Assembly (NCBI GenBank): GCA_030789695.1 | Contig: CM061139.1 | Location: forward strand, 201,101,641-201,165,640 | Direction: 5' to 3' | Source of the DNA: Scilla litardierei | Taxonomy: Eukaryota; Streptophyta; Magnoliopsida; Asparagales; Asparagaceae | Length of the DNA: 64,000 bases | In this document: positions 33,614 to 48,449 of the stretch, piece after piece | How positions within the stretch are numbered: the first letter of the stretch is position 1 | Layout of the letters: each line of letters begins with the position of its first letter | Translations under genes and position numbers: made by a program | The notes under the pieces: generated by a model | The model's database searches: none | What the model saw: the letters and a program-made list of their open reading frames with translations, nothing else | Told to the model about the DNA's origin: nothing

Positions 33614-34263
33614 CTGCATTCAGCAAACCAAAAATAGCATGCTCTTGGTTACGCACAACCATAATGATAGGGGAGTTAAATATAGCAAAAATGATAGGTG
33701 ACTAAAATGAGTAAACAAAAACATCACAATTTACTCTATTTCAAAATTTCATTCTTCAAAAATAGCGATATAAAGTCTATAAATCCAAATGGCTAACTTC
33801 AGTGATAATTGACAAAATAAATATTAAATAAATGATACCATGTGCTAATTCAAAATCTCAACCTCAACTGAAGCGTATAAACTATGAAAAGCTTTGAGAG
33901 AATTTCTAGCTAAAGAACGATATACACTTCAATCAGCTAAACAAACCGTAGAGCAAAAAACAGTTTTTTCCTTCAAAAACAGTGTATATGCACATTATAC
34001 ACACAATAATGTATTGCTTTCTAAATCCTACTCAATTTGTGAAACCAACATGAATTATAAAACTCATATGCATACAAACATGAATTATAAAAGTCATGCA
34101 TACATACAGAAAAGAATTTCTCCGCAAGTGAATGTCAAGCATATAATTAGCATACTGACAACTACTCTGCAAATTAACAAATTTTTTGATCCAATTGTCT
34201 TGCATTAGTAGCAATTGGATGATCAATTTCCTAACATTTTTGTTTGTTCTTTGAGTAACTACA

Positions 34264-34614
34264 TCAAATATCCAACCTGAAACTTCCTCTAATGCAGTTT
34301 CCGTCACAGATAAAGTTTATGTTGTCAAAATTTTGGCACACATTCGTATTCATACAATAACCAAGCTTTTTGATGTTTGTGTGAAGATGATCACATGACT
34401 TAAAGAAATGAAGCTGCTTCTGTAAAGATGGCATAATTGTTTCAAATTTCAAGTGTTCTAGGAAAAAAGGAGACTCAACAGATCTCATATTGAATGCATC
34501 CTTTAGTGTTTGATAATAAAATTTATGATGATAGTCTCTCATTACTACCTGGTGCTTCATATCCCATGGCTTCTTCCCAAATGCTGTTTTTACTTCTCCA
34601 CCATCTTTGGCAAG
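34264..34614 (-). pseudogene. Exon-like fragment e3, left copy
   Basis: Mirror of 61398-61748; open for 117 codons after a TTCTTAG acceptor. Origin not recognised. Confidence 0.4.
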
Positions 34615-34899
34615 CTAAGAAAAAGTAAGCAAAAACGGAATCAAAACCTGGTTCTAAGATCAACTAAAAATCAATAGAGGATCGTGTCATGTATTAGGGC
34701 TGGAGAACTCGATGTTCTTATGAAGGCTGTGAGGGAAAAACTGTCACATACATGCTGATGCTAAACCACATAAAGGATAAAATCAGAGCCACCCCAAAAT
34801 TACACTATCCTCAATGTAAGACAAAAGGTCTTCTTCAATTAAGAAAAACTAAAACATAGTGAACTTGGCGTGTTCTTCATAGAAAATAGTCAATAAAAG

Positions 34900-37800
34900 T
34901 TAATTACTTTCTTTCTACTGTTGATGACAATCAAACAACTTAAAACATGATGGTTCCAGCTGAAGGTTACTTAAAAGGTTTGAGAACTTAAATATATGAG
35001 AAAATGTGATATTCTACTGAAAATATATAAGAACATGCACATAAACATGATATTCTAATGAAAATGTGCATGTTAATGTGAATGTTAACTAATGAATGAG
35101 AACCCAAACTGATATGCTCTAATGTATCAGGGCTTCTGATATTTTCAGTTTGAGTCTTTATTGGGCTCATTTGATAATACATATATTTGAGCACATTTGA
35201 GTTCTCTTTTGAGTTAACAGGTATTAATTCACTTTTGAGTTCTCAACATCGAGCACATTTAGTTAATAGGCATTAATTCAAAAGAATTAATGTGCTCAAA
35301 AAAGGTAATTCGACATTTTCATTTTTGTCTAGGGCTTTTGATATTTTCAATTTGATAGTTTTTCATAAACAAATGTGTTTTAGTTAAAATGGCTTTTGAT
35401 GTTTAACAACATGATGGTTCAAAATGATTTCTTTATAGGTTTGCAACTGTTTGAGAAATTTACTGTTAGGTCAAAAAGATTTCTTTATAGGTTTGTAACA
35501 GGATGCATATCTATACATTATAAAGAAATATTAAAAAGAATTCACAGCTGCAGGAATACATCAAAGAAGATGAGAACTTAATCTTGAAAAAAGCCTGCAG
35601 ATGAGAACATCAAGTTGAATGTTTTAACTTTTTTTGTTAACTAATAGCTTTGCCTGGAAATTAGTTAACGAAACTTGCAGATGATATGAATACCCTGATA
35701 GTTAACCCAACACCAACAAAACTAAATAAATAATCTTCATATCATAAATAATCTTCATATCACACACGTCTAATTTAAGCATTCACATCACCGATGCTTT
35801 AATTCTGATGTTATAACTTATATTTAAACTTCCAATTAAACTTCCAATAAAGCATACACACACCGATGTATGCTATGAGGGTGTGAGGCAATTAGACTAA
35901 AGTCTGAGTGTTCGAAGTGCAGGTGTGTTCGAAGTGCAGGACAATTTCAATACTGGATTCAAGCTATGTCCTGATATGTCCTGATATTGAAATATTTCAT
36001 TAATTAAACAAAACTCATTCAGCCTGATATTGAAACTTAACATTGAACTTAACATTGACATTAACATTGAAATTTTTATCATTATGTGTCATATGAATCT
36101 TAACATTTTGACTCATAACATTGAAACTGTGAAATTTTGACTCATAACATTGAAACTTAACATCATGTATTAAATTTGACTCATATGAAATTAACACAAT
36201 TATATACAACTTGTAGGGAAATGTTAACATTGATACAGGATGTATATGATTCTCATATGAAGTTTGGACTTCATAACATCCTGTATTTGAAATTAACACC
36301 TGGAGGGAAATTTTGACTCATAACATCAACATTTTAACTCATAACATCTCATATTATGAAAATACAAAGTGAAATTGAATTTCACATCTCAATTTGTTAA
36401 AACTACAAATTAACATCTCATATCATCTCAGCATGTAAAAAGTACAAAATGAAATTGAAACGTAACATTGAAAAAATGAAGTTAAGTTGCAAATGATAAT
36501 GTTAAGTTGCAAATGATAATGATTTTTTTTGTAAATTTTTTTAGCATCCTGAATTTCACAGTCATCAACAAAAAGTGTTTTGTTGAAAAAATCTGTAAGC
36601 ATTTTCCCTTATCCTCAACATTGGTTCATAAGCATCCTGAATTTCTCAGTCCTCAATGCTTACAATTGTTTTACATTGGCTTGGAATGCTGATAGCTGAA
36701 TTTCTTAACTCAATCCTGAATTTCTCAACTCCATTAGCATACCATTAGCTGATAGCTGAATTTCTTAACTCAATCCTGAATTGCTTTACATTGGCTTGGA
36801 ATGCTGATGGCTTGGAATGTTTTACAGGACAGTTTCATTTGTGATGTTAATGGTAATTCCAAGCCAAAGTAAAAAGAAAAAAATAAGACCTCTCATTCTC
36901 CAAGAACTCCATGAACTCCAACACAAAAAGAAAAAACACAATGTGATCAGTTGAGTTGAATACATCACAAATTTTCCCAGTTTCATTAATTAAACACTTA
37001 ATTCTCTACCGGCAACTGAGTAAAATGAGCAAGTGTTGTTATATCAAAATGAGCAAGTATTCAAAATGAGCTAGTATTAAATGTAATGACTATCTCTCAA
37101 CTCATTAAAATGAGTAATTAAATGTAATGAGTTTAGCTAAAGCCATTTGAATGAGATTTCAAATATGAACATTAGTTAATGATTTCAAATATGAACATTA
37201 TCAGTTTTTAGCATGTTCAAATATGGGCATTATCAGTTTTTAGCATTTTCAAACTGAAATTTATTTTAGCATCTCTCAATCTCATATCTAGTTCTAGTCT
37301 ACTCTTATCCATGAGAAAACAGGGATCTTATCAATGTTTATAGGATAGGTTATAAATTTTCAAAAGTTTCATACTAAATGTAAAATTTTACACACATTTC
37401 TCAATAAAAATCAAATTTTACACACATAATGTAAAATGCATACACATATCCATATCAAATGAACTATGTTGAAATTTGAGTTATTGAAATTTGAGTATTC
37501 CATGAGAAAAATTTGGGCACACTGCATTTATTGAACATTCCATGAGTATTCCTATAATGAAATTTGAAATTTGAAATACATAGGCAAATATTCTCATGGA
37601 ATTCCATATTCCATATCTTCAGAAAATTTGAAAGTCCATGCATTTATTGAACTTCATTTTCAAATGCCCAAATTCAATATTTGATCACATGCAAGGTTCA
37701 ATATTCAATATTCAATATTCAATATTTCAGTCTTTGCAATATTGCTAATAGCAATGTCGTGTTAATACAAAATTGGTTTGAAAAATTTTCATGAACCATC

Positions 37801-40800
37801 ACTATTTCATTTTGAGAATATCTGAAATGAGCTTTTGTTATCTGAAATGAGCTTTTGTTATGGGAAATAGCTTGTGTTATGAGAAAATGGATAAGAGTTG
37901 AAATTTTTCTCTTTGAAATTTTTCTCTTTCAACTGTAACTTGTTTGAAAATTGATGAAAAAAATGAGAAAATGAAATTTGATGAAACTTGATGAGAAAAT
38001 GAAATTTGTTTGAAACTTGAAATAATCTTTTGTTATGAGGAAATGGATAAGAAATGAAATTGGTGAGTAACATTCAACTTTCATCAAATTTTTATATGTT
38101 AACTTGAATACATTCAAATTTCAGCATAGACTTTTGTAATATCATTCAGCCAAATGACAGTAAATACACCCAATGACATTAAAAGAATCACAGTGAATGA
38201 TATTAAAAATCAAGATATTAGAATACATTCAATATATACAAAAATCACAGTGAATACACCCAACTGCAAACCAACATTCATGTGTTAACTTGATGTGAAA
38301 AATTTTCATCCAGTTAAATTTTTCTTGATGAATTTTCATCAAGGTAATTTGATCAAGCAAAAATTTCATTCAGCCAATGTGAATACACCCATAACTAAAA
38401 ATGTTCAGCCAATGTGAGTGTATTTGATGAAAGTGCTTATGGGTGTATTCACATTGGCTGAACTAAAAATATTGGCTGAAATGTTCAAATACACTCAAAT
38501 ACACTCAGAAGCAAACTTTTTCTTTTGTTATACACCCATAACATATTGGCTGAAATGTGTGGCTGAAATGTTTGCTGAATTGTTGGCCAATACACTCAAA
38601 TACATATTTGCTGAAATGTTCAAATACACCCATATGTTCAAATACACCCATATGTTCAAATAACTAAAAATATTGGCTGAACTAGAATTTTGAGTGTATT
38701 TGATGGCAAGGGTTTTGAACATATTTGAACATTGGCTGACTGAAATTTTTGTTCAAATACACTCAAATTGGCTGAACATGTGTATGAGTGTATTTTTGTT
38801 CAGCCAATGAAATTTTTAGTTCACCCATATGTATGTGATGAAAATTAACCCAATCTGCTTATGGGTGTATTCACATTGGCTGAACTAAAAATATTGGCTG
38901 AAATGTTCAAATTCACAGGACACTTGCTCATTTGAAATCTTCATGTATAAGCTTATGAAATCAAGTATGTCAAGCATATTCAAAATTTGACCTTGCTCAT
39001 TTGAAATCAAGTATATATTCAAAATTAAATATATTCAATAAGCAAGTATTCAAAATTTCAGTATATGCAATATTTATATGGTTTATGGCATAATTAATGA
39101 GCAAGTAGTCAAAACTGAAATGATTTAATAAGCAAGTATGTAAAATGAGCAAGTATTCAAAATTTTCTCATGGATAACATGACTATCTCTCAACTCATGT
39201 TCAATGAGAATGAACAGGTTGTAGCATTTTCAAAGTGGAATATATTTTCAATTTCAGTATATTCAATTTATTCACCCAGTATATTCAATTTCAGTATATG
39301 AAAAAAACATAGAGAATTGGTAATATTGAGAAAGTAGGGAATTTTGCATATGAAAAAAACAATTTTTTCAAACTCATTTCTTAAAATATTCTTTCAATTG
39401 CAATTGCACACTCAATTTGAATATAAAATTCAGTTTATAATCTTCCCACACAAAGTTTGGGAATATTGCATAGAGAATTCAGTTATTCAGTTATTTTTGA
39501 ATATGAAAAAAACAATACTCAAGCTTTCATTTGCAAACTCATTTCTTAAAATATTCTTTCAATTGCAATTGCAAACTCAATTTGAATATAAAATTCAGTT
39601 TATATTGGGTGTATTGACTAAAAAATTCTGTCAATTGCAAACTTAATTTATTCACTCAAGCTTTCATTTGCAAATTCAGTTTATATTGGGTGTATTGGCT
39701 GAAATCAAATTCAATTTATTTACTCAAGCTTTCATTTGCAAAACTCATGTCAAGCATACAAAATCATAATTCACAGGACACTTGCTAATATGAAAATTCA
39801 CATGACAAAATTCACATGACAAAATTCAAAATCCACAATTCAATAAGCATACAATTCATAATCTTCATAGGACACTTGCTCATTTGAAATCAAGTATCTA
39901 TATTCAAAATCAAGTATGAAATCTTCATGTATAATCTTCATGTATAAGCTTATGAAATCAAGTATGTCAATCATATTCAAAATTTGACCTTGCTCATTTA
40001 AAATCAAGTATATATTCAAAATTAAATCTATTCAATAAGCAAGTATTCAAAATTTCAGTATTTGCAATATTTATATGGTTTAATAAGAGGTTGCAAGCTA
40101 TATAATAACACACCAAGAGTATGGACTGTTCAAATCACCTGATGTTGGATGAATTGAAACTTGAAATTATGAATATCCCAGTTAACTGTTCAAAGCACCA
40201 AATAGCCCAGGATTGAGAGAAAACGCAAAGGGTATGGTAAAAATTAGAAGTGTCCTGAGTTAAATAACACTGAAACTTGAACTTTTGATCTTCATATAAC
40301 ACACCTAGAATACCCTCCACCTTGCAAAAATCTGAAAATACCAAAAGAAAAAGGCTAACATGAGAGAAATGCCAAAATACATTAAGAATTGAGAGAATTG
40401 AGTGAATTATAACTCAGTTTGTCATGGTTATTATGTGAGGTGGATAGAATTGAGAGAATTGAGAGAATTTTTTAAATACATAATGCAAAACTCAGTTTGT
40501 GAATTATAACAACATAATATTCATAATTGAGAAAATTAATTGGTTAAATAAAAACTCAGTTTTACATTCTCAAGCTTCATCCAAGCTCATTCAAACAGTT
40601 TGAAATTTAATAAATGCTAATATTCAGATGCTAATATTTAGATGCTAATCATTTCTTATAGAATTGACATATGTCCTAAACAAAATTCATATGAGCATTT
40701 GGTTATAACCAACAGGACATTCATTTGCTCATATGAATTTGGTTATGACATAGAGAATTTTGGTTATAACATAGAGAATGTTGGACAACAGGACCCAAAA

Positions 40801-43800
40801 AAATTGATTAGCATTCCTTATTTTTGGGTCCTGTCATTAAACATAGAGAATTGATAAACATAGAGAATTGGCATTCCTTATTTTTGATATCATTTTTGAT
40901 AACCCAAAATTTTCTATTTTTGATAAACATAGAGAAGTGATAAACATTCCTTATTTTTGGGTCCTGTCATTTTGGCATTCCTTATGTTATGCTAAACAAT
41001 TAACATAGAGAATTTTGCAACAGGACATTCATTCGCATAGAGAATTTTGCTTTTAGCCTTCATTGATAGCTCAAATACATTGAACATAATACATAATTGA
41101 ACATTGAGAATTGAGAGAATTGAATACATAATGCTAATCAAATACATAATGAACATTGAGAATTGAGAGAATTGATGAAGCTCTCAAGCTTCATCCATGC
41201 TTCATCCAAGAACATAGAGAATTGAGAGAATTTGAGAATTATAACAACAGAATACATAATGCAAAACAGTTTTCCATTCTCCTATTCAAGCTCATCCAAG
41301 CTCATACATTCTCAAAATACATAATGCAAAACAGAATCTTCTCAAAATTCAGTTTCTAAGTTTCACATTCAAACAGTTTGAAATTTAACAGGACAATTGA
41401 TAGCACATATTAAAAATGAACCTAATTGATATCCTGATGGGTTAATATTGAGTGATAGTGCAAATTGGGTTAATATAGAGAAAAAATGATTTAACAATTT
41501 AATTTGACCTCAAACTCAGGATGCATATACTCCCTAGCAACATCAGGATATAATGTAATCACCCAAGCATTATTTTAATTTGACATCAAACTAAGAAAAA
41601 TAAAATTCAACATTAGGCATTCAGTATTATGCAGTTTAGGCATTCAGTATTATTATGCATATTATGCATATACTCCCTAATAGCTGAACTACATTTCAAT
41701 TGAAGATAGAATATTAAAAAATCAAATTGAATATTAGGCATTCAAAAGTAGGCATTCAATTGAATATTGCTATTTCACAAAAAAAATTGCATCCCCCCCT
41801 CAAAATACTCACTTATGACATCATGATTAATCAACATGACATCAAAGTAATTGGCAGTAATTGGCAATAAAATAATCAACAGAATTTAACATGATTAATC
41901 ATTTCATAACAGGACATTATGAGGACAGTTTCATGGTAACATGATTCAACAGGACACTTTCATGCAAAATTAACAAAATCAAGCTCTCTGCATGAAAATG
42001 AAGAGCTTATTCATATACATTGCTAACCAAAAAAGTATTGGCAGTATTGGTATTAAAAAAAGTATGAATGAAATTGCAACTTGGACTAAGAGTTTGCAAT
42101 GGAATAAGAATGCACTGTACTGTGGCTAGATGGAATGGGAGAACCTCAACCCCTCAACCCCTGGGTAATGGACAAATAGGAATTCATTTAGCCACAGAAT
42201 TAATCAACAACCCCTGTTAAACAAAAGTATACTGTGAAATGAATTCATTTAGCCACAGGACAAAAGTATGAGTGAAGTCATTTCACAGGATAGATCCTAT
42301 TTTCATTTCACAGCTATAAAATTTCAGTTCAATTGCCAGTTGTTTTCATTTCACATGATATATCTCAAGCACAATAAACATGATTAGTTGCCATGTGTTT
42401 TATTTGACACACATATGACTCATTTCCATATCAACTGAAATGTTAAACAAAATGAATCAAATTTTTGGAACTCATATGAATAGCCAAAGTTTTATGTTAA
42501 AAAATAATTTTTATGCCAAATTTCCATACAGCAAATGATCTATTGCCATAAATCACATTCAAGATACCCAGGATATCTTGAATTGCCAATTTGTCAGTCC
42601 AATTGTCAAACATATTCATATTCAAATTTACATATGAACTCAAAGTCATATTCATATTCAAATACATACTCATACTTAAGCCAATACTGAAGCCAATTTC
42701 TTCTAGCTATAAAATTTCATTTGCATATGAATTCAATGCAGAAGTCCACATCTCATAAGCATGGACCAAAACAAACTGGAAATTTCAATTTTTGCTATGC
42801 TCATTATTTCTATGTTCAATATTGCTATCTGAATTTTTGCTATGCTCATTATTTTGCTTGATTTGCTATCTGAATTTTTGGCTATCTGAATGATTGACAA
42901 TCCTTAATCATTCATGATTGACAATCCTTAATCATTCATGATTGACAATCCTTGATCCATATGAGTGAATGCTGTCCTATGAGTGAATGCTGTCATATAT
43001 GATCAAATTTTTGGCTATCTGAATTCCAATTTTTGGCTATAGCCAAAAAATTCCAATTTTTGGCTATCTGAATGATTGACAATCCTTGATCAAGCCAATT
43101 TTGATGGTCAATCATTCAGATAGCAAATCAAGCAAAAAATTCCAATGAATTGGCTATCTGAATGATTGGCTATCAAAATTCCACAAAATCAAGCAGATCA
43201 AATTGGATATCTGAATGATTTTTTGCTTGATGGCAAAAGCAAAAATGATTTTTTCCTTGAGCAAAAATGATTTTCATTGGAATCATAATCCTTGAGCAAA
43301 AGCAAAAATATCATCCTCAATTTTTTCCTATTTTTTTCCTATTTTTTTCCTTGATCAATTTTATATGGATAGGAAAAGTTTGCCAAATTTTTGGACCTCA
43401 TTTGAATAGCCATATGTGTAACTGTTAAACAATAATTTTTATGACAAATTTCCATACAAATTTGAATAAGGACTGAATATGTCCATACAAATTTCCAGTC
43501 CTTATACAAAATGAATATGTCAAATGAGGACTGAATAGAAATTTGAATAGAAATTTGTATGGACAGTTTGAATATACAAATTTGAATAGAAATTTGAATA
43601 GAAATTTGTATGGACTGAATACAAATTTCCATACAACTGGCAAATGAGGACAGTTTGTATATGGACATATTCAGTCCTTATTCAAATGAGGACTGAATAT
43701 GGACATACAAATTTGTATACAAACTGGAAATTTGTATGTCCATATACAAACTGACATATTCAGTTTGTAACTGAATTTGAATAAGGACTGAATAGAAATT

Positions 43801-45400
43801 TGAATAAGGACTGAATATGTCCATACAAAAATATTTGCTATCTAATTTGAAAATAGGAAAAAAATGTTTGCTTTCCATATAAAAGTTATGCCAACATTTA
43901 TGGACAGTTATGCCAAAGTGATATCAGTAGAACCTTAAGATGAAATTGAACCTTCAATTTTTAAAACCAAATTGTTTGAATTGATTGATTCATCCTAGAA
44001 TTATACTTTAAATGAAATTTTCAAACTAAACTAAATTGCTTGAATTAAACTTACACTTGAATTAAACTTAATGATATCATTTGGCTGTCCTCATAGATCA
44101 CATTGAAACTTCAATCTCCTCTCCTTGAACCAGCCTGGAATTAAATTTCTACTGATAGCTTCCTTCAATTTTGTGTTAACCAATATCCAGTGTATAAGAC
44201 ACTTGCTGCCATGTCCTGTTATGGGCGTAGAAGTTGCCCGGTGTATAAGACACTTCCTTCAATTTTGTGTTAACCAATAACTAATTTTGTGTTAACCAAT
44301 ATCCAGTGTAAAAGACATTTGTTTTGTCTACAAATGGTTACATGACAACTTTGTTTCCTATGCATTTTTTACATGTTAACCCTATACATTTTTAGTCTAT
44401 GCATTCATCATGTTTTAGTATATTGATAGGAGGACCCAATAAATAAGTAACATAGGGTTAGTTAACCCAATAACCCTATGCATTTTTTTAGTTTTTGCAG
44501 TCAACATTTTTTACATGTTAACTATTTTGTAGTCTGCATTTTTTAGTCTATGCATTCACCATGTTCAGTCCTGAAAAAAAATTGAACCCAAAAAAATTGA
44601 ACTCAAAAAAATTGAACCCAAAAAAATTGAACTCAAAAAAATTGAACTTTGCAGTTCAGTCCTCCAATTTCTTTGTTGGATCCAAAACAACAAAAATTCA
44701 ACATTTGCAAAGTGTTGTGTTCTTCAGATTTTTTGCAAAAGTTTCTCAGTTAGTGGAGGGTGCTATCCATGATTAATTTGTCCTGCAAATATTTAAACCA
44801 AAGTCATGTAATTTCTATTGAATTACAATTCAAGCATTCAACCTAAAATGAAATTGAAATTGAAGCTAAATTGCAATTTAATGAGAAACTAAACCTGCAA
44901 AATAGAAATTGCTATTGAAATTCAGTTCAATATTGTCCTGCTATTCTAAGCATTGACTGAAATATTGAATTGCATCTTGCTAGTCATCTTAGTCAACTTA
45001 GCAATATTGAATTCAATACTTGCTAGTCATCTTAGCAATTCAATATTTCAGTCATGCTGTCAAAAGCATATTGATATTCAATGTCAATACAATTCCAAAA
45101 TTGAAATAGCAATAATACTCTCTACCAACCAATGAGCAAGTAACCTTCAGCAAAATTGATAAAAATAGCAAAGATGACTGAAATATTCAAAATGAATTGA
45201 AACTTGAATGAAAAATGACTGAAAAATGAAACATGAATGATATTTTTTAACCAACATTCTCCTGAGATAGACCTGTATTCAAATTTCATTCATAAACATG
45301 AATGAAATTAAAAACATGAATGAAATTTTCCCTTGGACCTTGGGTTTTTACTTGATGGTTATGGATAATACCAAACAATGAATATTTGAATACAGGACTA
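34900..45400. repeat. Word-patchwork AT-rich region, left arm
   Basis: More than 10 kb is composed of short words (10-40 bases) repeated locally in both orientations, such as gaatatgtccatacaaattt (43.4-43.8 kb), ctatctgaatgattgac (42.9-43.2 kb), ggctgaaatgttcaaatac (38.4-38.9 kb) and ttcaatattcaatatt (37.7 kb). No stable tandem period is present. Open frames here are too short and repetitive to be genes, except the small exon-like fragment noted separately. Confidence 0.75.
40139..40331 (-). pseudogene. Exon-like fragment e2, left copy
   Basis: Mirror of 55683-55875, bounded by GT-AG signals. Confidence 0.35.
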
Positions 45401-47261
45401 TCTCATAAAAAATCATGTTTATGGATAATACCAAACTATGAACATGTTTATGGATAATACCAAACCCCATGGGCGAAATTTAAAAACCAAACCCCTTTGG
45501 ACCTTGGTATTAAAAAATTGGCAAGTAGTGGCAATACTGCTCTTGGGAATATACAGCCAATTTTTTTAATACCAATACTGCTCTTGACTATTTAAAAAAC
45601 ATGACTTATATTAAAAACATGAATGAAATTTGTTATTAGCTATTAACATGAATGAAATTTTTTGACTGAATAAAAACACAAACAGAGGAAGAGATTGTGG
45701 ATAAGAGGGATGAATGAAATTTTGCACCAACAGTTTATTAAATGTAAAAATCAACTATTTTGCACCAACAGCAACTATATATGGCAACAATCATTTGCAA
45801 AATGCACAAATCATTTACCATATGCACCAATCATTTTCAGCAAAAAGTAATTCACCAAAAAGTAATAAGCAACTATTTGGCAAAAGTTCATTCATAAGAC
45901 ACATAGTTGCTTTTGCATTTTGCTTATAGTTGCTTTTTCATTCATAAGACAAATATTGAAACATAGGGTTGCTTTTTCATTCAGGAGTGCACATCTCATA
46001 AGCATGGACAAAAACATATAGTCCAATATTCCAGAACATAGTCCAAGTGCAAACCAAAACAGACTGCTATCTAATTCAATTGCACTTGGACTACATTGCA
46101 ACTTTTTTCAGTCCATATGCTATCTAGTTTACCTGTTTCAGGTAAGATTATATTGGGCTATCTAGCTTCAAGTTAGAGGTCTAGGTGCTTGCAGTCTGCA
46201 TTTACAAATAGAACAAAGTAAGAATATATTAGCTTTGACAACAAAAGTTTTGAATTCAAACTATTCATTCAAAATTTCAGTCTTTTGACAGAAATGAAAT
46301 TCATTCAAGAGTTAAAATTGAAATATATTCAAGTTTTTTAGTCAAATTGAAATATAGCCCAGAGATGCATTTCCAAAGACTGGAATGTTTCTCTTTGATT
46401 CAATATATTCAACTCTCTTATCCAAAATGTTTTTCAGTCAATTTATTTCCAAAGAGTGAAATGATTCAATATATTCAACATCTCATCAAGGATCCAAAAT
46501 AAAAATTTCAGTCAATATATTCAACATCTCATCAAGGATCCAAAATAAAAATTTCAGTCAATATAATCAACCCTCTTGGTTATTCAAGTCATTCTCAAAA
46601 TTTCATTCTCAAAATTTTTCAGCAAGCACATTAGTTTCAAAATGGATATTGACAAATGATTGTTGAAACTTTCAGTCAATAAAATTTCATAACCAACTCT
46701 TGACTGAAATGCAAAATGAATAAGAGTTTGCAAGGGATAAAAGTAAGAATGAAATTTGTTATTATCCATAAATATGACATTCTAAATTTTTGTCCGTGTT
46801 TTTTTGCAAACATCTCTATTCATTAGCACATGAACAAAAATTTATATATCATCAAGCTGGATGTATTTTTCATTAGCTCATTTGAACTTTGATAAATTTC
46901 ATTAGCTCATTCATCAAGCTGGATATATAAATTATTCATAACCATAAAATTTCATTAGCTCATTCATCAAGCTGGATATATAAATTTCATTAGCTCATTC
47001 ATCAAGCTGGATGTATTCATTTTTCAGCAAGCTCATTCTTCAGCAATATAAATTATTCATAACCATAAAATTGACGAATAAACCAATCCTCTCAAACTCA
47101 CCAAGGGTTAAGGTGCAGAGGACGTGATGAAGCTCTCAACCTTACAAAGCTCACCAAGGGGATTGTGATGAAGCTCAAAGCGCTGCAATGGGATTGTGGA
47201 GAAGAGGGTGAAATAAATTAAAAGAGAAAAATTTGATCACATCGTGGAGAAGAGGAAGAGC

Positions 47262-47564
47262 TCACCGATGTGGAGGTAGAAGATGAGTTCTTGATGTGCT
47301 TGCTCTTCGTTGTTGAGCTGAGGTAGAAGAGGGTGCTCTTCTTGCTGTTCTTCGTTGTTGAGCTGCAGGAGGTAGAAGATGATGGCGATGAGGGTGCTCT
47401 CCCTTGCTCTTCTTGCTCTTGGCGCGTAAAATTCTCTTCATCGCAACCCTCAAATACAGAGTAAACTGGGATGTGATCAAATTTGTTTCCCTCCCATATG
47501 TGATGTGATCAAATGAGTTTCCCTCCCAGATGCAGTCAAATGTAAACGGAAATTTTGATTTCAA
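47262..47564 (-). pseudogene. Exon-like fragment e1, left copy
   Basis: Mirror of 48450-48752: a leader-like exon with internal duplication and a GTGAGC donor. Confidence 0.4.
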
Positions 47565-47832
47565 AATTTAAAATACAATATGATTTGATTTCTCATCTTA
47601 TCCAATATCTCATATCTCAATTTCTCATACCCCATATACAAATCTATAATAACAACACACCCAATTACACATAACCAAAATATCTTATCCATTATCTCTT
47701 ATCTATTATCTCTTAACCAAAATCTCTTATACAACAATACACATATCCACATACAACAATACACATAACCAATATCTCTTATCCAATTTCTCTTATCCAA
47801 AAACCCATGATAACATCTCTGTTTTATAATAT

Positions 47833-47835
<3 letters not shown>

Positions 47836-47895
<60 letters not shown>
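47836..47895. repeat. TA microsatellite, left of the palindrome centre
   Basis: An uninterrupted alternating AT run of about 60 bp between the left Helitron 5' end and the central unit. Confidence 0.95.
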
Positions 47896-47898
<3 letters not shown>

Positions 47899-48121
47899 GG
47901 GATGTTATCAAGAGAAATTGGATAAGAGAAATTGGACAAGAGAAATTGGATAAGAGATGAGATTTTGAGGGATAAGAGAGGAGGTGGGGAATTTTGCACA
48001 AACAACCCCGGTTTTACTTTTTTGCCCCTGGACCCTCCCACCACACACACCCACACTTTTTATTCTTTCCCCCTTTCCGACCGTTTTTTCAGTCCACGTG
48101 CACATGTGCACGGGTTATTTG

Positions 48122-48122
<1 letters not shown>
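47896..48122 (+). mobile_element. Short Helitron-like unit at the palindrome centre
   Basis: It starts agggatgttatc...agagaaattggataagag, like the 5' ends of both giant arms (cagggatgttatc). It ends with palindrome CGTGCACATGTGCACG followed by ggttatttgcta, resembling a Helitron 3' end without clear CTAG. The body words cccacactttttattc are shared with the units at 21.0-21.6 kb. It is the only non-mirrored unique sequence in the palindrome. Confidence 0.6.

Positions 48123-48186
<64 letters not shown>
48123..48186. repeat. TA microsatellite, right of the palindrome centre
   Basis: About 64 bp of alternating TA between the central unit and the right arm. Confidence 0.95.
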
Positions 48187-48189
<3 letters not shown>

Positions 48190-48449
48190 AAACAGGGATG
48201 TTATCATGGGTTTTTGGATAAGAGAAATTGGATAAGAGATATTGGTTATGTGTATTGTTGTATGTGGATATGTGTATTGTTGTATAAGAGATTTTGGTTA
48301 AGAGATAATAGATAAGAGATAATGGATAAGATATTTTGGTTATGTGTAATTGGGTGTGTTGTTATTATAGATTTGTATATGGGGTATGAGAAATTGAGAT
48401 ATGAGATATTGGATAAGATGAGAAATCAAATCATATTGTATTTTAAATT

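Larger units (their letters stand above)
32172..47835 (-). mobile_element. Giant non-autonomous Helitron, left arm
   Basis: Read on the minus strand: 5' TCTATATTATAAAACAGAG (from 47835, preceded by A), 15.66 kb of body, perfect 18-bp palindrome CCGTGCCCGCGGGCACGG (32200-32183), spacer, CTAG (32175-32172), then T. All are Helitron hallmarks. The last 300 bp (gttgttccgcgc words) match the 3' ends of the cluster at 19.5-20.8 kb. There is no Rep/helicase; several exon-like fragments are inside. Confidence 0.82.
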
